From assembly GCA_963728285.1 (NCBI GenBank), contig CAVSJR010000001.1, positions 372,001 to 436,000 on the forward strand: a DNA stretch of 64,000 nucleotides. The letters run 5' to 3'. Positions 8,900-17,613 of this stretch are shown piece by piece. The notes under the pieces are model-generated. The model worked only from the letters and a program-made list of their open reading frames with translations. It did no database searches and was not told where the DNA came from. This DNA comes from CAVSJR01 sp963728285 (GTDB lineage Bacteria; Actinomycetota; UBA4738; HRBIN12). Position numbers and translations under genes: made by a program. Each line of letters starts with the position of its first letter. Position 1 is the stretch's first letter.

Positions 8900-8922
8900 G
8901 ACTGACTATCCCGGACTGACTA
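8900..8922 (-). promoter_or_regulatory. Direct repeat upstream of the low-complexity exported protein
   Basis: Nine bases (TAGTCAGTC on the minus strand) occur twice with a period of 14 bases, 8900-8908 and 8914-8922, just upstream of the ribosome binding site of the gene starting at 8877. The spacing and position fit a regulator binding site or overlapping promoter elements. Confidence 0.4.
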
Positions 8923-9033
8923 CGTCCACTCACCGGGGTATCGGCAGAACGGCCTACCGTACTGGAGCCCGACTTTCGCTCCGGCGCGAGCAAGGCTCGC
9001 GGAGGGGCCCGGACCGCCTCGGCTCGCCCGACC

Positions 9034-10465
9034 TCAATCGACGTCGGTCGACATGTGCCAGCGACGGGGCGCGATCAACTTGTCGGCCTCCTCGGGACCC
9101 CAGCTCCCCTTCGGATAGGGGATCACCGGAGGAGGGTGCTCAAGCACGGGCATGAGGAGCTCCCAGGCACGCTCGACCGCGTCCTGGCGAAGGAAGAGCG
9201 TGTGATCGCCCTCCATCGCCTCGAGCAGCAGCAGCTGATACGAGTCGACGAGCTGGGCCTTGAACTCTCGCTCATAGTCGAAATCCATCGTGACGCGGCC
9301 CAGCTCGAGGCCCGGGCCGGGCTTCTTCGCATTCAGGGCGATCGTCATGCCCTCGTTCGGTTGGATCCTGATCGTCAGGTGGTCGCGGCGCGGCAGGTCG
9401 ACGTCGGTTCCCCTGAAGACGTTGTAGGGAACCTTGCGGTACTTCAGGGTCACCTCGCTGCGCTTGGCCGCGAGCTGCTTGCCCGTTCGCAGGTAGAAGG
9501 GGACGTCGGCCCATCGCCAGCTATCGATCTCCACCTCCATCGCAGCGAACGTCTCCGCCGTCGAGTCCGCACCGACATCGGGCTCGGAGCGGTAGCCCTC
9601 GTACTGGCCTCGAACGACGCGGCTCGGATCGATCCGCTTGGCCGCGCGGAGCACCTTCACGGTCTCATCGCGGAGGCGATTCGGCTCGAACGACACCGGC
9701 GGCTCCATCGCGAGGAACGTCATCACCTGGAAGAGGTGGGTCGCGACCATGTCCCGGATGGCGCCGGTCTGCTCGTAGAAGGCGCCACGGTTGCCGACCC
9801 CGATCGACTCCGCCACCGTGATCTGGACGTGATCGAGATACCGCCGGTTCCACACCGGCTCGAACAATCCGTTCGAGAATCGAAAGGCCAGGATGTTCTG
9901 CACGGTCTCCTTGCCGAGGTAGTGGTCGATGCGAAACACCTGGGATTCGGTCGAACACCTCGTGGATGATGGCGTTCAACGTTCGCGCGGACTCAAGGTC
10001 GTAGCCGAACGGCTTCTCGAACACGATCTTCGCGCCCTTCGCGATGCCCGCCTCGCCGATTCGACGCACGATGTCCGGGTAGGCGGACGGCGGGGTCGCC
10101 GCGTAGTAGAAACGGTGTCCCTGGGTCCCGTGCGTCCTGTCGATCGCCTCCAGGTAGCGGACCAGGTGATGCATCGCGCCCCGATCCGAGAACTCGCCCG
10201 GAACGTAGAAGAGGTGCTTGCGGAAGTCCTCCCAGACGTCGCCCTCGGGGATGCGGGGAGCGCCGAACTCCCTCACGGCGTCCCCGGCCATGTCGCGGAA
10301 CTCGTCGTCGGTCATCTGCGTTCTGGCGTAGCCGATGATGGCGAACCCCTTCGGCATCCGACCGTCGACGAACAGGTGGTAGAAGGCGGGGAGCAGCTTT
10401 CGCCGCGTGAGGTCCCCCGACGCCCCGAAGATCAAGATCGCCTGCGGGGGCAGCTCCTCGGTCAT
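9034..10465 (-). CDS. zwf: Glucose-6-phosphate 1-dehydrogenase, frame broken near 9950
   Basis: First enzyme of the oxidative pentose phosphate pathway; oxidises glucose 6-phosphate with NADP+ to 6-phosphogluconolactone. ILIFGASGDLTRRKLLPAFY is the dinucleotide-binding start, EKPFGYDL follows, and RIDHYLGKE holds the catalytic His and the substrate-binding Lys. The start at 10465 has an excellent site (GAGGAGGT, 4-base spacer). The first 170 residues and the rest are in different frames. Removing one of the two G bases at 9949-9950 restores VFDESQVFRIDHYLGKE and a 476-residue protein of normal length. No pgl, gnd or opcA gene is adjacent; the next gene downstream is the converging or unrelated low-complexity protein. 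Confidence 0.93.
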
Positions 10466-10499
10466 CCGCACCTCCTCGCGGCACCCTCGAGAGACGGAG

Positions 10500-10886
10500 T
10501 CACTCGTCGTCTCCCGGCGTGGCCGCGACCTCGATCCATCCATCGACCACGCGAACCGGGAACACCGTCGCCCGATCCACGGCCGGGCCCACGATGGGCT
10601 CCCCGCTCTCTAGGTCGAACACGCTTCCGTCGACGGCGCATTCCACGGCGTCCTCGGTCTCCGAGAGCCTTCCCTCCTCGGCGAGCGAGCAGCCTTCGTG
10701 GGTGCATTCGTCCCCGATCGCGAACAACCGGTTCTCGAGGTGGGCCACCGCGACGCGGCCGGCAGGGATCTCATAGGCGCGCAGCTCGCCCTCCGGAACC
10801 TCCACGAATGCGCCCACCCGAACGAACTCCACGCGTCTCCCCGCGATCCCCTCCACCGTCATCGAGGCTACGCCCATCTGCCTCAT
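10500..10886 (-). CDS. Rieske-type [2Fe-2S] ferredoxin-like protein with altered cluster motif
   Basis: About 128 residues of a Rieske fold. FAIGDECTHEGCSLAEEG supplies the first Cys-x-His box. The second box, normally C-x2-H, reads ECAVDGSVFD, with Asp where the second His ligand should be. The rest (FDLESGEPIVGPAVD..FPVRV) matches Rieske ferredoxins of dioxygenase systems. Either the cluster is held by Cys2-His-Asp, the protein has lost its cluster, or one base (CAC to GAC) was miscalled. The ATG at 10886 overlaps the TGA of the upstream FG-GAP gene (ATGA), so the two are probably translated together. No oxygenase or reductase gene is nearby. Confidence 0.75.
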   Translation of the reverse strand: MRQMGVASMTVEGIAGRRVEFVRVGAFVEVPEGELRAYEIPAGRVAVAHLENRLFAIGDECTHEGCSLAEEGRLSETEDAVECAVDGSVFDLESGEPIVGPAVDRATVFPVRVVDGWIEVAATPGDDE

Positions 10887-12487
10887 CCCGCCCCGGCGAG
10901 CGCGAACGGAAGGAAGTCGTTGTCGTCGACCTCCTCGAGGACGCCCGGACTGTCCTGGGTCCACAGCCGCGAACCGTTGCCGGTCAGCCCCGAGTCCGAA
11001 CCCCGCAGGACGTTGAGCGCGCCCGCGAGCGCGATCCCGCCGACCTCCTCGAAGTGCACCCCCACGGCGAGTTGCGCGGGATCGCCGGCGCCGTGGTGGG
11101 CGATCGACAGGACCGATCCGAAGTGATCACGCGCCTCGGCGACACCCCGGACGCCGATCGAGTCCTGCGTCCACAGCTGCGCGCGGGCCGCCGACGGCGC
11201 CGCGGGCGAGCCGTAGAGGACGTCGACCGCACCGGAGGCGGCCGGACCGGCCTCGTCGTCGTATCGTGCGGCCACGGCGAGATCGGCGTAGCCGTCGCCG
11301 TCCACGTCGCCGATCGCCAACGCCTTGCCGAAGGCGTCCGCGACTCCCGCCGTTCCGGGAACGCCCTCCGTGTCCTGGTGCCAGAACGAGGATGCGGCGG
11401 GCACGGCCCCGGCCGTGGTGCCCATGAGGACGTTGATGGCCCCCGCGTCTCCGAGATGCGAGAAATCCTCGAGGAAGGCTCCGACAACGAGATCGGCCCG
11501 ACCGTCGCCGTTCAGGTCGCCCGCGGCCAGCGTTCCCCCGAACTCGTCTCCCGCCTCCGCGACATCCCCCATTCCGGACGAGTCCTGGGTGAACGCATCG
11601 TCGCCCTCCGAGGAAGGCCCGGAGGAGGAGCCGTACAACACGTGCACGAGGCCCGCGTCCGACTCCGCCGATACGTCCTCGAAGGGTGCGCCGACCACGA
11701 GATCGCCGAACCCGTCGCCGTTCAGGTCCGCCGAGGCGATGGACGTTCCGAACCCGTCGCCACGCTCGGGGGAATCCTCGATCCCACGGCGGCCCTGCGT
11801 CCATCGCGCGCTGCCCTCCCCGGAGAGCCCGCCCGAAGCACCGGTCAGGATCACGACCGCGCCGGCGTTGCGGGCCTCGGCGAGATTCTCGCGATGCACG
11901 CCGACGACGAGGTCCGCGAGGCCGTCGGCGTTGAGATCGCCCGCCGCCATCGCGGAGCCGAACTGATCGCCGGGGTCGGAGGCGCCGGAGACGCCGGCCG
12001 AATCCTGCGTCCAGAGCTGTGCGCCCTCCGATGACAGCCCTCCCGACGAACCGAACAGGATGGTCACGGCTCCGCCGTTCGACACGGAGCCGACGTCCTC
12101 GAAGGGCGCTCCGACGGCGAGGTCGTCGTAGCCGTCGCCGTCGAAGTCCGCCGCGGCGAGCGAGAACCCCCACAGATCGCTGGGCTCCCCCACCTCGGGC
12201 ACCCCGGGGGCATCCTCGTGCCAGAGCTGATTTCCTCCGGACGTGAGCCCCGCCGCGGCCCCGTACAGGACGTTGATCGCACCGACGTCATGAAGGCCCT
12301 CCACGTCCTCCCGGGGCACCCCCAGCGCCAGGTCGCTGTAGCCGTCGCCGTTGAAGTCGGAGGAAGCGTCCCCGGGGCCGGCTCGGACCTGCGCGGTCGT
12401 GTCGCTCGGCGCGTGCGACAACGCGAAGAGCGAAGACAGGACGACGACGAGCAGCAGACGATGGATACGGCGCATGGGGTTCCCCAC
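10883..12487 (-). CDS. Secreted FG-GAP (integrin-alpha-like beta-propeller) repeat protein
   Basis: 534 residues. A signal peptide (MRRIHRLLLVVVLSSLFALS) is followed by seven FG-GAP repeats of about 65-70 residues, which would form a seven-bladed propeller. Six repeats carry a calcium loop of the D-x-[DN]-x-DG type (DFNGDGYSDL, DFDGDGYDDL, DLNADGLADL, DLNGDGFGDL, DLNGDGRADL, DVDGDGYADL); the seventh is degenerate. A second motif, LW(T/H)QDSxGV, recurs in each unit. There is no anchor or enzyme domain. Such proteins usually bind surfaces or ligands outside the cell; the ligand is unknown. The next gene, a Rieske-like protein, overlaps it by 4 bp, which is an odd pairing of an exported and a cytoplasmic product. 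Confidence 0.88.
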   Translation of the reverse strand: MGNPMRRIHRLLLVVVLSSLFALSHAPSDTTAQVRAGPGDASSDFNGDGYSDLALGVPREDVEGLHDVGAINVLYGAAAGLTSGGNQLWHEDAPGVPEVGEPSDLWGFSLAAADFDGDGYDDLAVGAPFEDVGSVSNGGAVTILFGSSGGLSSEGAQLWTQDSAGVSGASDPGDQFGSAMAAGDLNADGLADLVVGVHRENLAEARNAGAVVILTGASGGLSGEGSARWTQGRRGIEDSPERGDGFGTSIASADLNGDGFGDLVVGAPFEDVSAESDAGLVHVLYGSSSGPSSEGDDAFTQDSSGMGDVAEAGDEFGGTLAAGDLNGDGRADLVVGAFLEDFSHLGDAGAINVLMGTTAGAVPAASSFWHQDTEGVPGTAGVADAFGKALAIGDVDGDGYADLAVAARYDDEAGPAASGAVDVLYGSPAAPSAARAQLWTQDSIGVRGVAEARDHFGSVLSIAHHGAGDPAQLAVGVHFEEVGGIALAGALNVLRGSDSGLTGNGSRLWTQDSPGVLEEVDDNDFLPFALAGAG

Positions 12488-12560
12488 CTACGAACCTACG
12501 CGGCATGCCCCGCGACTCACAACCCTCGGGCTCGGGACGCCGCGCAGGCGGGTTGGTGAC

Positions 12561-13229
12561 CTATCCGGAGCCCTCGGGCCGCAGCCTGCGCCATCCCGAG
12601 TACAGGCGCTGAACCATCGTGACGCTCCCGAGGATGGTGAGCACCACGAGCACCGGGAGCAGCGCGCCGGGAATGAGGAGCCCGGCCATCAGCGCCAGAT
12701 AGCGCTCGAGGCGCTGGAACAGCCCCTCGGTCAGGGAGGCGCCCGCCGCTTCCGCCTCCGCTCGTATGTGGCTGACCATCAGGGCGACGATGAGGGTGGC
12801 GAGCGTGAGCGCCGCCTCCAGCTCCATGTCCTGCCGGGCGAGGGACCAGAACAAGCAACCGAACAGGATCATGTCCGACACGCGATCGAGCGCCGAATCC
12901 AGGAACGCCCCGGCTCGACCCGCTTCGCCACGCAGACGCGCGATGCTGCCGTCGAACACGTCGAACGCACCCGCGGGAATGAGCAACAGGCCGGGGACGA
13001 GTCGATCGCCGCGCACGAGCAGCACCCCGGCGGCGATGTTGACGATCAGCGAGGCGAGCGTCAGCTGCCAGGGGCGTACCCCGAGCCGATACAACCCCGC
13101 GAGGATCGCCCGATACGGCCACGCGAACACCCTCTGCATGAGCGAGCCGGCGGCGCTCTGGTTCCTCCGGGGGGCGGGCATGTCGCGCGCCCGAGGGGCA
13201 GGAGCGCGGGGGGGCCCGGCCCCCATCAC
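12561..13229 (-). CDS. CDP-alcohol phosphatidyltransferase family membrane enzyme
   Basis: 222 residues, about six membrane segments. The family signature D-x2-DG-x2-AR-x8-G-x3-D-x3-D is complete in FDVFDGSIARLRGEAGRAGAF followed by LDSALDRVSD. These enzymes replace CMP on CDP-diacylglycerol with an alcohol such as inositol phosphate or glycerol phosphate, in the cytoplasmic membrane. Size and sequence resemble the actinobacterial phosphatidylinositol-phosphate synthase branch, but the acceptor is not certain. The ATG at 13229 overlaps the greA stop by 4 bp, so the two genes form an operon; an internal ATG (MQRVFAWPYRAI) is an alternative start. Confidence 0.88.
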   Translation of the reverse strand: MMGAGPPRAPAPRARDMPAPRRNQSAAGSLMQRVFAWPYRAILAGLYRLGVRPWQLTLASLIVNIAAGVLLVRGDRLVPGLLLIPAGAFDVFDGSIARLRGEAGRAGAFLDSALDRVSDMILFGCLFWSLARQDMELEAALTLATLIVALMVSHIRAEAEAAGASLTEGLFQRLERYLALMAGLLIPGALLPVLVVLTILGSVTMVQRLYSGWRRLRPEGSG

Positions 13230-13762
13230 CCCGAGCGGGGCTCGAGCGCGACCACGCGGTATCGGAAGCTGCCGCCCGGGGCCTCGTACACGACCTCATG
13301 ATCGCGGACGGCGCCGAGCAGCGCCGAGCCCAGCGGCGATGACGTGGTGATCGTCCTCGCGCCCGGATGGCGCTCCTCGGCGGAGTCCGCGAGCAGATAC
13401 CGCTCGTCGTCGGGATCGTCCTCGTCGAGCGGGCGGATGGTGACGACCATCCCGGGGCCCGCCGCCTCGGCTGTGGCCGGGCGCTCGACGATCTCCGGGT
13501 CGCGCAGCATCTCGCCCAGCTGGCGGATGCGTGCCTCCATCAAGCCCTGTTCGTTCTTCGCGGCGTCGTATTCGGCGTTCTCGCGAATGTCGCCGTGCTC
13601 CCGCGCGAGCCGGAGGCGTTCGGCGATGTGCTCGCGACCGCCGCCCTTGAGCTCGTCGAGCTCCGCCTTCAGTCGTGCGTAGGCATCGAGGGTGAGCGTC
13701 GCCGACGGCTCCTGCCCGTCCTTGCGCGCGGGTCGATTGCGCAGCTCCTCTGGAAGATCCAT
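13226..13762 (-). CDS. greA: Transcription elongation factor GreA
   Basis: 178 residues. GreA enters the secondary channel of RNA polymerase and rescues backtracked complexes by stimulating transcript cleavage. The N-terminal coiled coil (LTLDAYARLKAELDELKGGG) with the tip motif REHGDIRENAEYDAAKNEQ has the acidic D and E residues that coordinate the catalytic metal. The C-terminal FKBP-like half (MVVTIRPL..TISSPLGSALLG-like, here TTSSPLGSALLGAVRDHEVV) is intact. A TAGATT box nine bases before the ATG and no ribosome binding site suggest a nearly leaderless mRNA. The stop overlaps the next gene, a phosphatidyltransferase. Confidence 0.93.
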   Translation of the reverse strand: MDLPEELRNRPARKDGQEPSATLTLDAYARLKAELDELKGGGREHIAERLRLAREHGDIRENAEYDAAKNEQGLMEARIRQLGEMLRDPEIVERPATAEAAGPGMVVTIRPLDEDDPDDERYLLADSAEERHPGARTITTSSPLGSALLGAVRDHEVVYEAPGGSFRYRVVALEPRSG

Positions 13763-13786
13763 CGAGACCGTAATCTACCAGCGGCG

Positions 13787-15229
13787 TCAGATCGATTCGG
13801 AGAGGTAGACGTTCTTCACCTCGGTATAGAGGTTCACCGCGTGCATCCCCATCTCCCGGCCGAAGCCGCTCTTCTTGTAGCCGCCGAACGGAGCCTCCGT
13901 GTGGACGCTGTGGCTCGAGTTCACGGAGATGACGCCCGTGCGAATTCCCTTCGCGACCCTGATCGCGCGCCCGACATCGCGCGTCCAGACCGAGCCCGAC
14001 AGCCCGTAGGGGCTGTCGTTGGCCATCCGCACGGCGTCCTCCTCGGCGTCGAACGGGATGACGCAGGCCACGGGGCCGAAGATCTCCTCCTGCGCCACGC
14101 GCATCTCGTTCCCGACGTCGGCCAGCACCGCCGGACGGAGGAAGTAGCCGTCACCGAGGCCTGCCGGGATCTCACCCCCGGTGATGTGGCGAGCGCCCTC
14201 CGAGAGCCCGAGCTCAAGGTAGTCCAGCGAGGTCCTCCGCTGGCCGGCCGAGATCAGGGGCCCCGTCTCGGTCGCCTCGTCGAGGGGCTCGCCCACGTGG
14301 AGGGCGTCCGTCCTCTTCGCGAAGGCCTCCAGGAACTCGTCGTAGACCGGGCGCTGCACGAGGATTCGGGACCGCGCGCAACAGTCCTGTCCCGTGTTGT
14401 CGAAGACGGCGAACACGCTTCGCTCCACGCATTCACCCAGATCGGCGTCGTCGAAGACGACGTTGGCCGACTTTCCCCCGAGCTCGAGCGAGACGCGCGT
14501 GATGTTCTCGGCGGCCTGCTGCATCACCTTCGTGCCGACCTCGGTCGAGCCGGTGAAGCTGACCTTCGCCACGCGGCGGTGCCCGACCAGCGTGCCACCC
14601 GTGGTGGATCCCGGACCCGGGAGCACCGAGATCGCCTCCGGCGGGAGCCCGGCCTCGACGAGGATGTCGGCGAGCGCGAGCACCGAGAGGGGCGTGTACG
14701 TGGCCGGCTTGACGATCACCGTGTTCCCGCACGCCAGCGCCGGCGCGACCTTCCACGAGGCGATGACGAGCGGGAAGTTCCACGGCGTGATGCACACGCA
14801 GACGCCGACGGGCTCCCGCAGGGTCAGGTCGATCCCGGGATCCTGGATCGGGATGGTCTCGCCGAAGACCTTGTTGGCCGCGCCGGCCCAGTACTCCAGC
14901 ACGTTTGCGACGAGGGAGATCTCGCCGCGAGCGGCGACGATCGGCTTCCCCGCGTTGCGCGCCTCGAGGCGAGCGAGATCATCCAGCCGCTCGCGTACCA
15001 GCCGCGCGGCATTCGCCAGCACACGGCCTCGTTCCGTTGCACTCGTCCTCGGCCAGGAGCCTTCCTCGAAGGCGGAGGACGCCGTGTCCACGGCGCGCCT
15101 CGCGTCCTCGGCGCCCGCCTCCGCCACCTCGGCCATCGGGGAGCCGGTCGCCGGCTCGATCACCTCGAAGGTCTTCCCCTCGCTCGAGGGCATCCGCTCT
15201 CCGCCCAGGACGAGCAGCTCGATCGCCAT
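13787..15229 (-). CDS. NAD(P)-dependent aldehyde dehydrogenase
   Basis: 480 residues, full length for the ALDH superfamily. PWNFPLVIASWKVAPALACG is the cofactor site, SFTGSTEVG the Rossmann turn, VSLELGGKSANVV holds the general base Glu, and NTGQDCCARSRI holds the catalytic Cys. The betaine/gamma-glutamyl-aminobutyraldehyde type is closest by eye. Its position next to a glutamylated-amine cluster (glutamine-synthetase-like ligase and PuuD-like hydrolase) suggests that it oxidises the aldehyde left after amine oxidation. It is divergent from the 2-hydroxyacid dehydrogenase gene, sharing a 142-bp intergenic region. Confidence 0.9.
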   Translation of the reverse strand: MAIELLVLGGERMPSSEGKTFEVIEPATGSPMAEVAEAGAEDARRAVDTASSAFEEGSWPRTSATERGRVLANAARLVRERLDDLARLEARNAGKPIVAARGEISLVANVLEYWAGAANKVFGETIPIQDPGIDLTLREPVGVCVCITPWNFPLVIASWKVAPALACGNTVIVKPATYTPLSVLALADILVEAGLPPEAISVLPGPGSTTGGTLVGHRRVAKVSFTGSTEVGTKVMQQAAENITRVSLELGGKSANVVFDDADLGECVERSVFAVFDNTGQDCCARSRILVQRPVYDEFLEAFAKRTDALHVGEPLDEATETGPLISAGQRRTSLDYLELGLSEGARHITGGEIPAGLGDGYFLRPAVLADVGNEMRVAQEEIFGPVACVIPFDAEEDAVRMANDSPYGLSGSVWTRDVGRAIRVAKGIRTGVISVNSSHSVHTEAPFGGYKKSGFGREMGMHAVNLYTEVKNVYLSESI

Positions 15230-15371
15230 CGTTCGTCTCCGATCGCCGTCCCTGATCGGTTCAGATGATAGGTCGACACACGCGCCGGCGTGCGTGAACT
15301 TGACGCCGCGAGCGCTCGGTCTCTAGCGTCGGGCTCCCACACAGCCGAACGTCGGATCAGGAGGTTCCGCG

Positions 15372-16358
15372 ATGAGCCAGCGGCCGAAGGTGCTCGTCAC
15401 CCGCCCCATCATGGCCGAGGCGGAGCAGACGCTCCGCGGACGCTGCGACGTGACCATCCACGAAAACGAGTTCGGGATTCCACGGGACGAGCTCCTCAAG
15501 ATCGTCGGCGGAATGGACGCCGTCATCACGATGCTGACGGAGAAGGTGGATCGGGAGTTTCTCGACGCGGCCGGACCCCAGCTGCGGATCGTCGCGAACC
15601 ACGCCGTTGGCTTCGACAACATCGTGCTCGCCGACTGCACCGACGCCGGCGTTCCCGCCTCGAACACGCCGGACGTGCTGACCGAGACCACGGCGGATAC
15701 GGCCTGGGTGCTGCTCATGGCGGCGGCCCGCAGGGTCGGGGAGGGAGAGCGCCTCCTGCGCGCCCGCACGAGATGGATCTGGGGGCCGCTCATGATGCTC
15801 GGCCAGGACGTCCATCACAAGACGATCGGCATCGTGGGCTTCGGCAGGATCGGCCAGGCCGTCGCGAGGCGCGCGACGGGCTTCGGGATGAGGGTCATCT
15901 ACCACGATGCCGTCGATCTCCCGCCCGAGGTCGAGAGGGAATCGGGGGCGAAGCGCGCCAGCCTCGAACAGCTCCTGGCCGAAGCGGACTTCATCTCCAT
16001 CCACACGAACCTCACTCCGGAGACGAGGCATCTGTTCTCGACCGATCAGTTTCGTGCGATGAAGGACACGGCCGTTCTCGTCAACACCTCGCGCGGACCG
16101 GTCGTGGACGAGGCCGCGCTCGCGCAGGCCCTCCGCGACGGGGAGATCTTCGGCGCAGGGCTCGACGTGTTCGAGAACGAGCCGGAGGTCCACCCGGACC
16201 TCCTCGCCCTCGACAGCGCCGTCATCATCCCCCACCTCGGGAGCGCCACGGTCGATACCCGTCGGGCGATGGGTCTCCTCGCCGTCGAGAACGTGTTCGC
16301 CGCCCTCGACGGAGAGCGGCCACCGACCATCCTGAACCCGGAGGTACTCGACCGCTGA
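15372..16358 (+). CDS. D-isomer-specific 2-hydroxyacid dehydrogenase (glyoxylate/hydroxypyruvate reductase-like)
   Basis: 328 residues. The NAD(P) site is TIGIVGFGRIGQAVARR. The catalytic Arg is in LVNTSRGPVVDE, the Glu in DVFENEPEV, and the His in IIPHLGSAT, so the Arg-Glu-His set is complete. Family members reduce glyoxylate, hydroxypyruvate or related 2-oxo acids. Start supported by AGGAGG with a 7-base spacer. It is followed after 10 bp by an SDR gene, so the two are co-transcribed. With the divergent aldehyde dehydrogenase it could process C2 units (glycolaldehyde, glycolate, glyoxylate) from ethanolamine-like amines; this is inference. Confidence 0.9.
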   Translation: MSQRPKVLVTRPIMAEAEQTLRGRCDVTIHENEFGIPRDELLKIVGGMDAVITMLTEKVDREFLDAAGPQLRIVANHAVGFDNIVLADCTDAGVPASNTPDVLTETTADTAWVLLMAAARRVGEGERLLRARTRWIWGPLMMLGQDVHHKTIGIVGFGRIGQAVARRATGFGMRVIYHDAVDLPPEVERESGAKRASLEQLLAEADFISIHTNLTPETRHLFSTDQFRAMKDTAVLVNTSRGPVVDEAALAQALRDGEIFGAGLDVFENEPEVHPDLLALDSAVIIPHLGSATVDTRRAMGLLAVENVFAALDGERPPTILNPEVLDR

Positions 16359-16368
16359 GGGGGGCGGC

Positions 16369-17142
16369 ATGCGACTGCAGGGGAAGGTCGCGCTCATCAC
16401 CGGCGGCGCGAGCGGGATGGGGAGGGTCGCATCCGGTGTGTTCGCGGGCGAAGGCGCCGAGGTCGTGCTCTCCGACGTCTCCGACGACGCCGGCGAGGCG
16501 ACGGTCGCCGAGATCTCCCGGCGAGGCGGAGACGCCGCCTACGTTCATGCCGACGTGTCGAAGGCCGCCGACGCGGAGGGGATGGTGCGCTTCGCCGTCG
16601 AACGCTTCGGTCGCCTGGACATCCTCTACAACAACGCCGGCGTGATGCTCGCCGACGACGGCTCGGTCACCGACACCGCCGAGGACGTCTGGGACCGGAC
16701 GCTCGACATCAACGTGAAGGGCGTCGCGCTCGGCTGCAAGTACGGGGTTCCGGCGATGCTCGATTCCGGCGGAGGCTCGATCATCAACGTCGCATCGTTC
16801 GTCGCGTGGATGGGCGCGGCGACGTCGCAGACGGCCTACACGAGCTCGAAGGGGGCCGTGCTCTCGATGACGCGAGAGATCGCGGTGGAGTACGCCCGGG
16901 CCGGCATACGCTGCAACGCGCTCTGTCCCGGTCCGATCGATACGCCGCTGCTCGCCGAGCTCCTGTCCGATCCGGCGCGGCGCCAGCGGCGCTTCGTCCA
17001 TATCCCGATGGGAAGGCTGGGGCGGGCGGAGGAGCTCGCCAAGGCGGCGCTGTTCCTCGCGTCCGACGACTCCTCCTTCATGACCGGCGCATCCCTGATC
17101 GTCGACGGCGGCATCACGGCCGCCTACGTGACGCCCGAGTAG
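16369..17142 (+). CDS. Short-chain dehydrogenase/reductase
   Basis: 257-residue classical SDR. TGGASGMGR is the Rossmann glycine motif, VHADVSKAAD places an acidic residue after strand 4, NNAGVM is the structural motif, and the catalytic set is S (INVASFVAW region), Y and K in AYTSSKGAV. The Asp at the end of the second strand (VLSDVSDDAG) favours NAD(H). The C-terminal SLIVDGGITAAYV is typical. It lies 10 bp after the hydroxyacid dehydrogenase gene and is probably in the same operon. The substrate cannot be named. Confidence 0.9.
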   Translation: MRLQGKVALITGGASGMGRVASGVFAGEGAEVVLSDVSDDAGEATVAEISRRGGDAAYVHADVSKAADAEGMVRFAVERFGRLDILYNNAGVMLADDGSVTDTAEDVWDRTLDINVKGVALGCKYGVPAMLDSGGGSIINVASFVAWMGAATSQTAYTSSKGAVLSMTREIAVEYARAGIRCNALCPGPIDTPLLAELLSDPARRQRRFVHIPMGRLGRAEELAKAALFLASDDSSFMTGASLIVDGGITAAYVTPE

Positions 17143-17210
17143 CCACCTCCACGCCGCTCCCGTGGCCGCCGTCGTTGCCTGCCGGAGGCATGCATCCGGC
17201 GAGTGGCCGG

Positions 17211-17216
17211 TACGAT
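17211..17216 (+). promoter_or_regulatory. -10 box of a leaderless gene
   Basis: TACGAT ends six bases before the ATG at 17223, so transcription would start at or next to the start codon. There is no ribosome binding site between them. Confidence 0.5.
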
Positions 17217-17222
17217 CGAAAC

Positions 17223-17504
17223 ATGCTCGTCATCGCGGCCTCCGGGCTCGCGTTCGGCGTTCCCAGCCACCTCACGGGCCGGAGCTGGGACTGGCTTCCA
17301 CTGTTCACGACGATCGCCGCGTTCGCGATCGTCCGCATCGCGATCGGGGTTCGATTCAGCATCCCGGTGATCATCCTCACGTTCGTCGGGGGCCTCGCGA
17401 TGGCCGTGGTCATCGAGAGCTGGGGGTTCGCGCTGGGGATCCTCGCGTCGATCGCATCCATCGCCGTGATCCGCTCGCTCGTGCGACACATGCAGAGGCG
17501 GTGA
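17223..17504 (+). CDS. Small membrane protein, 93 aa, unknown function
   Basis: No family recognised. The chain is almost entirely hydrophobic with about three membrane segments: LVIAASGLAFGV, WLPLFTTIAAFAIVRIAIGV with IPVIILTFVGGLAMAVVI, and FALGILASIASIAVI. It ends in a basic tail (RSLVRHMQRR), which would be cytoplasmic. The ATG directly follows a -10-like TACGAT, consistent with leaderless expression independent of the SDR gene upstream. It lies 109 bp before the permease promoter region. Confidence 0.65.
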   Translation: MLVIAASGLAFGVPSHLTGRSWDWLPLFTTIAAFAIVRIAIGVRFSIPVIILTFVGGLAMAVVIESWGFALGILASIASIAVIRSLVRHMQRR

Positions 17505-17536
17505 ACGCGACCGGGAGGAACCACCCGAACGAGCGC

Positions 17537-17562
17537 TTGACAACGTGACTTCGGGTCGTTCT
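17537..17562 (+). promoter_or_regulatory. Putative promoter of the permease-glnA operon
   Basis: A perfect -35 hexamer TTGACA at 17537-17542, about 72 bases before the permease start, with an AT-rich CTCAATAT about 18-20 bases downstream as the likely -10. The spacing is slightly long for a housekeeping promoter. Confidence 0.45.
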
Positions 17563-17613
17563 CAATATCGATGGACGATTCCGGCAAGTCACGGACGCTA
17601 AGGGGGGTGTACG

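Noticed and set aside
9929..12034. 701-codon open frame on the + strand
   Set aside because: It runs antisense to zwf, the Rieske gene and the FG-GAP gene, is Arg/Pro/Gly/Ala-rich with no domain, and is a by-product of high GC in the third codon position.
13367..15268. 633-codon open frame on the + strand
   Set aside because: Antisense to greA and the aldehyde dehydrogenase, with the composition of a shadow frame and no recognisable motif.
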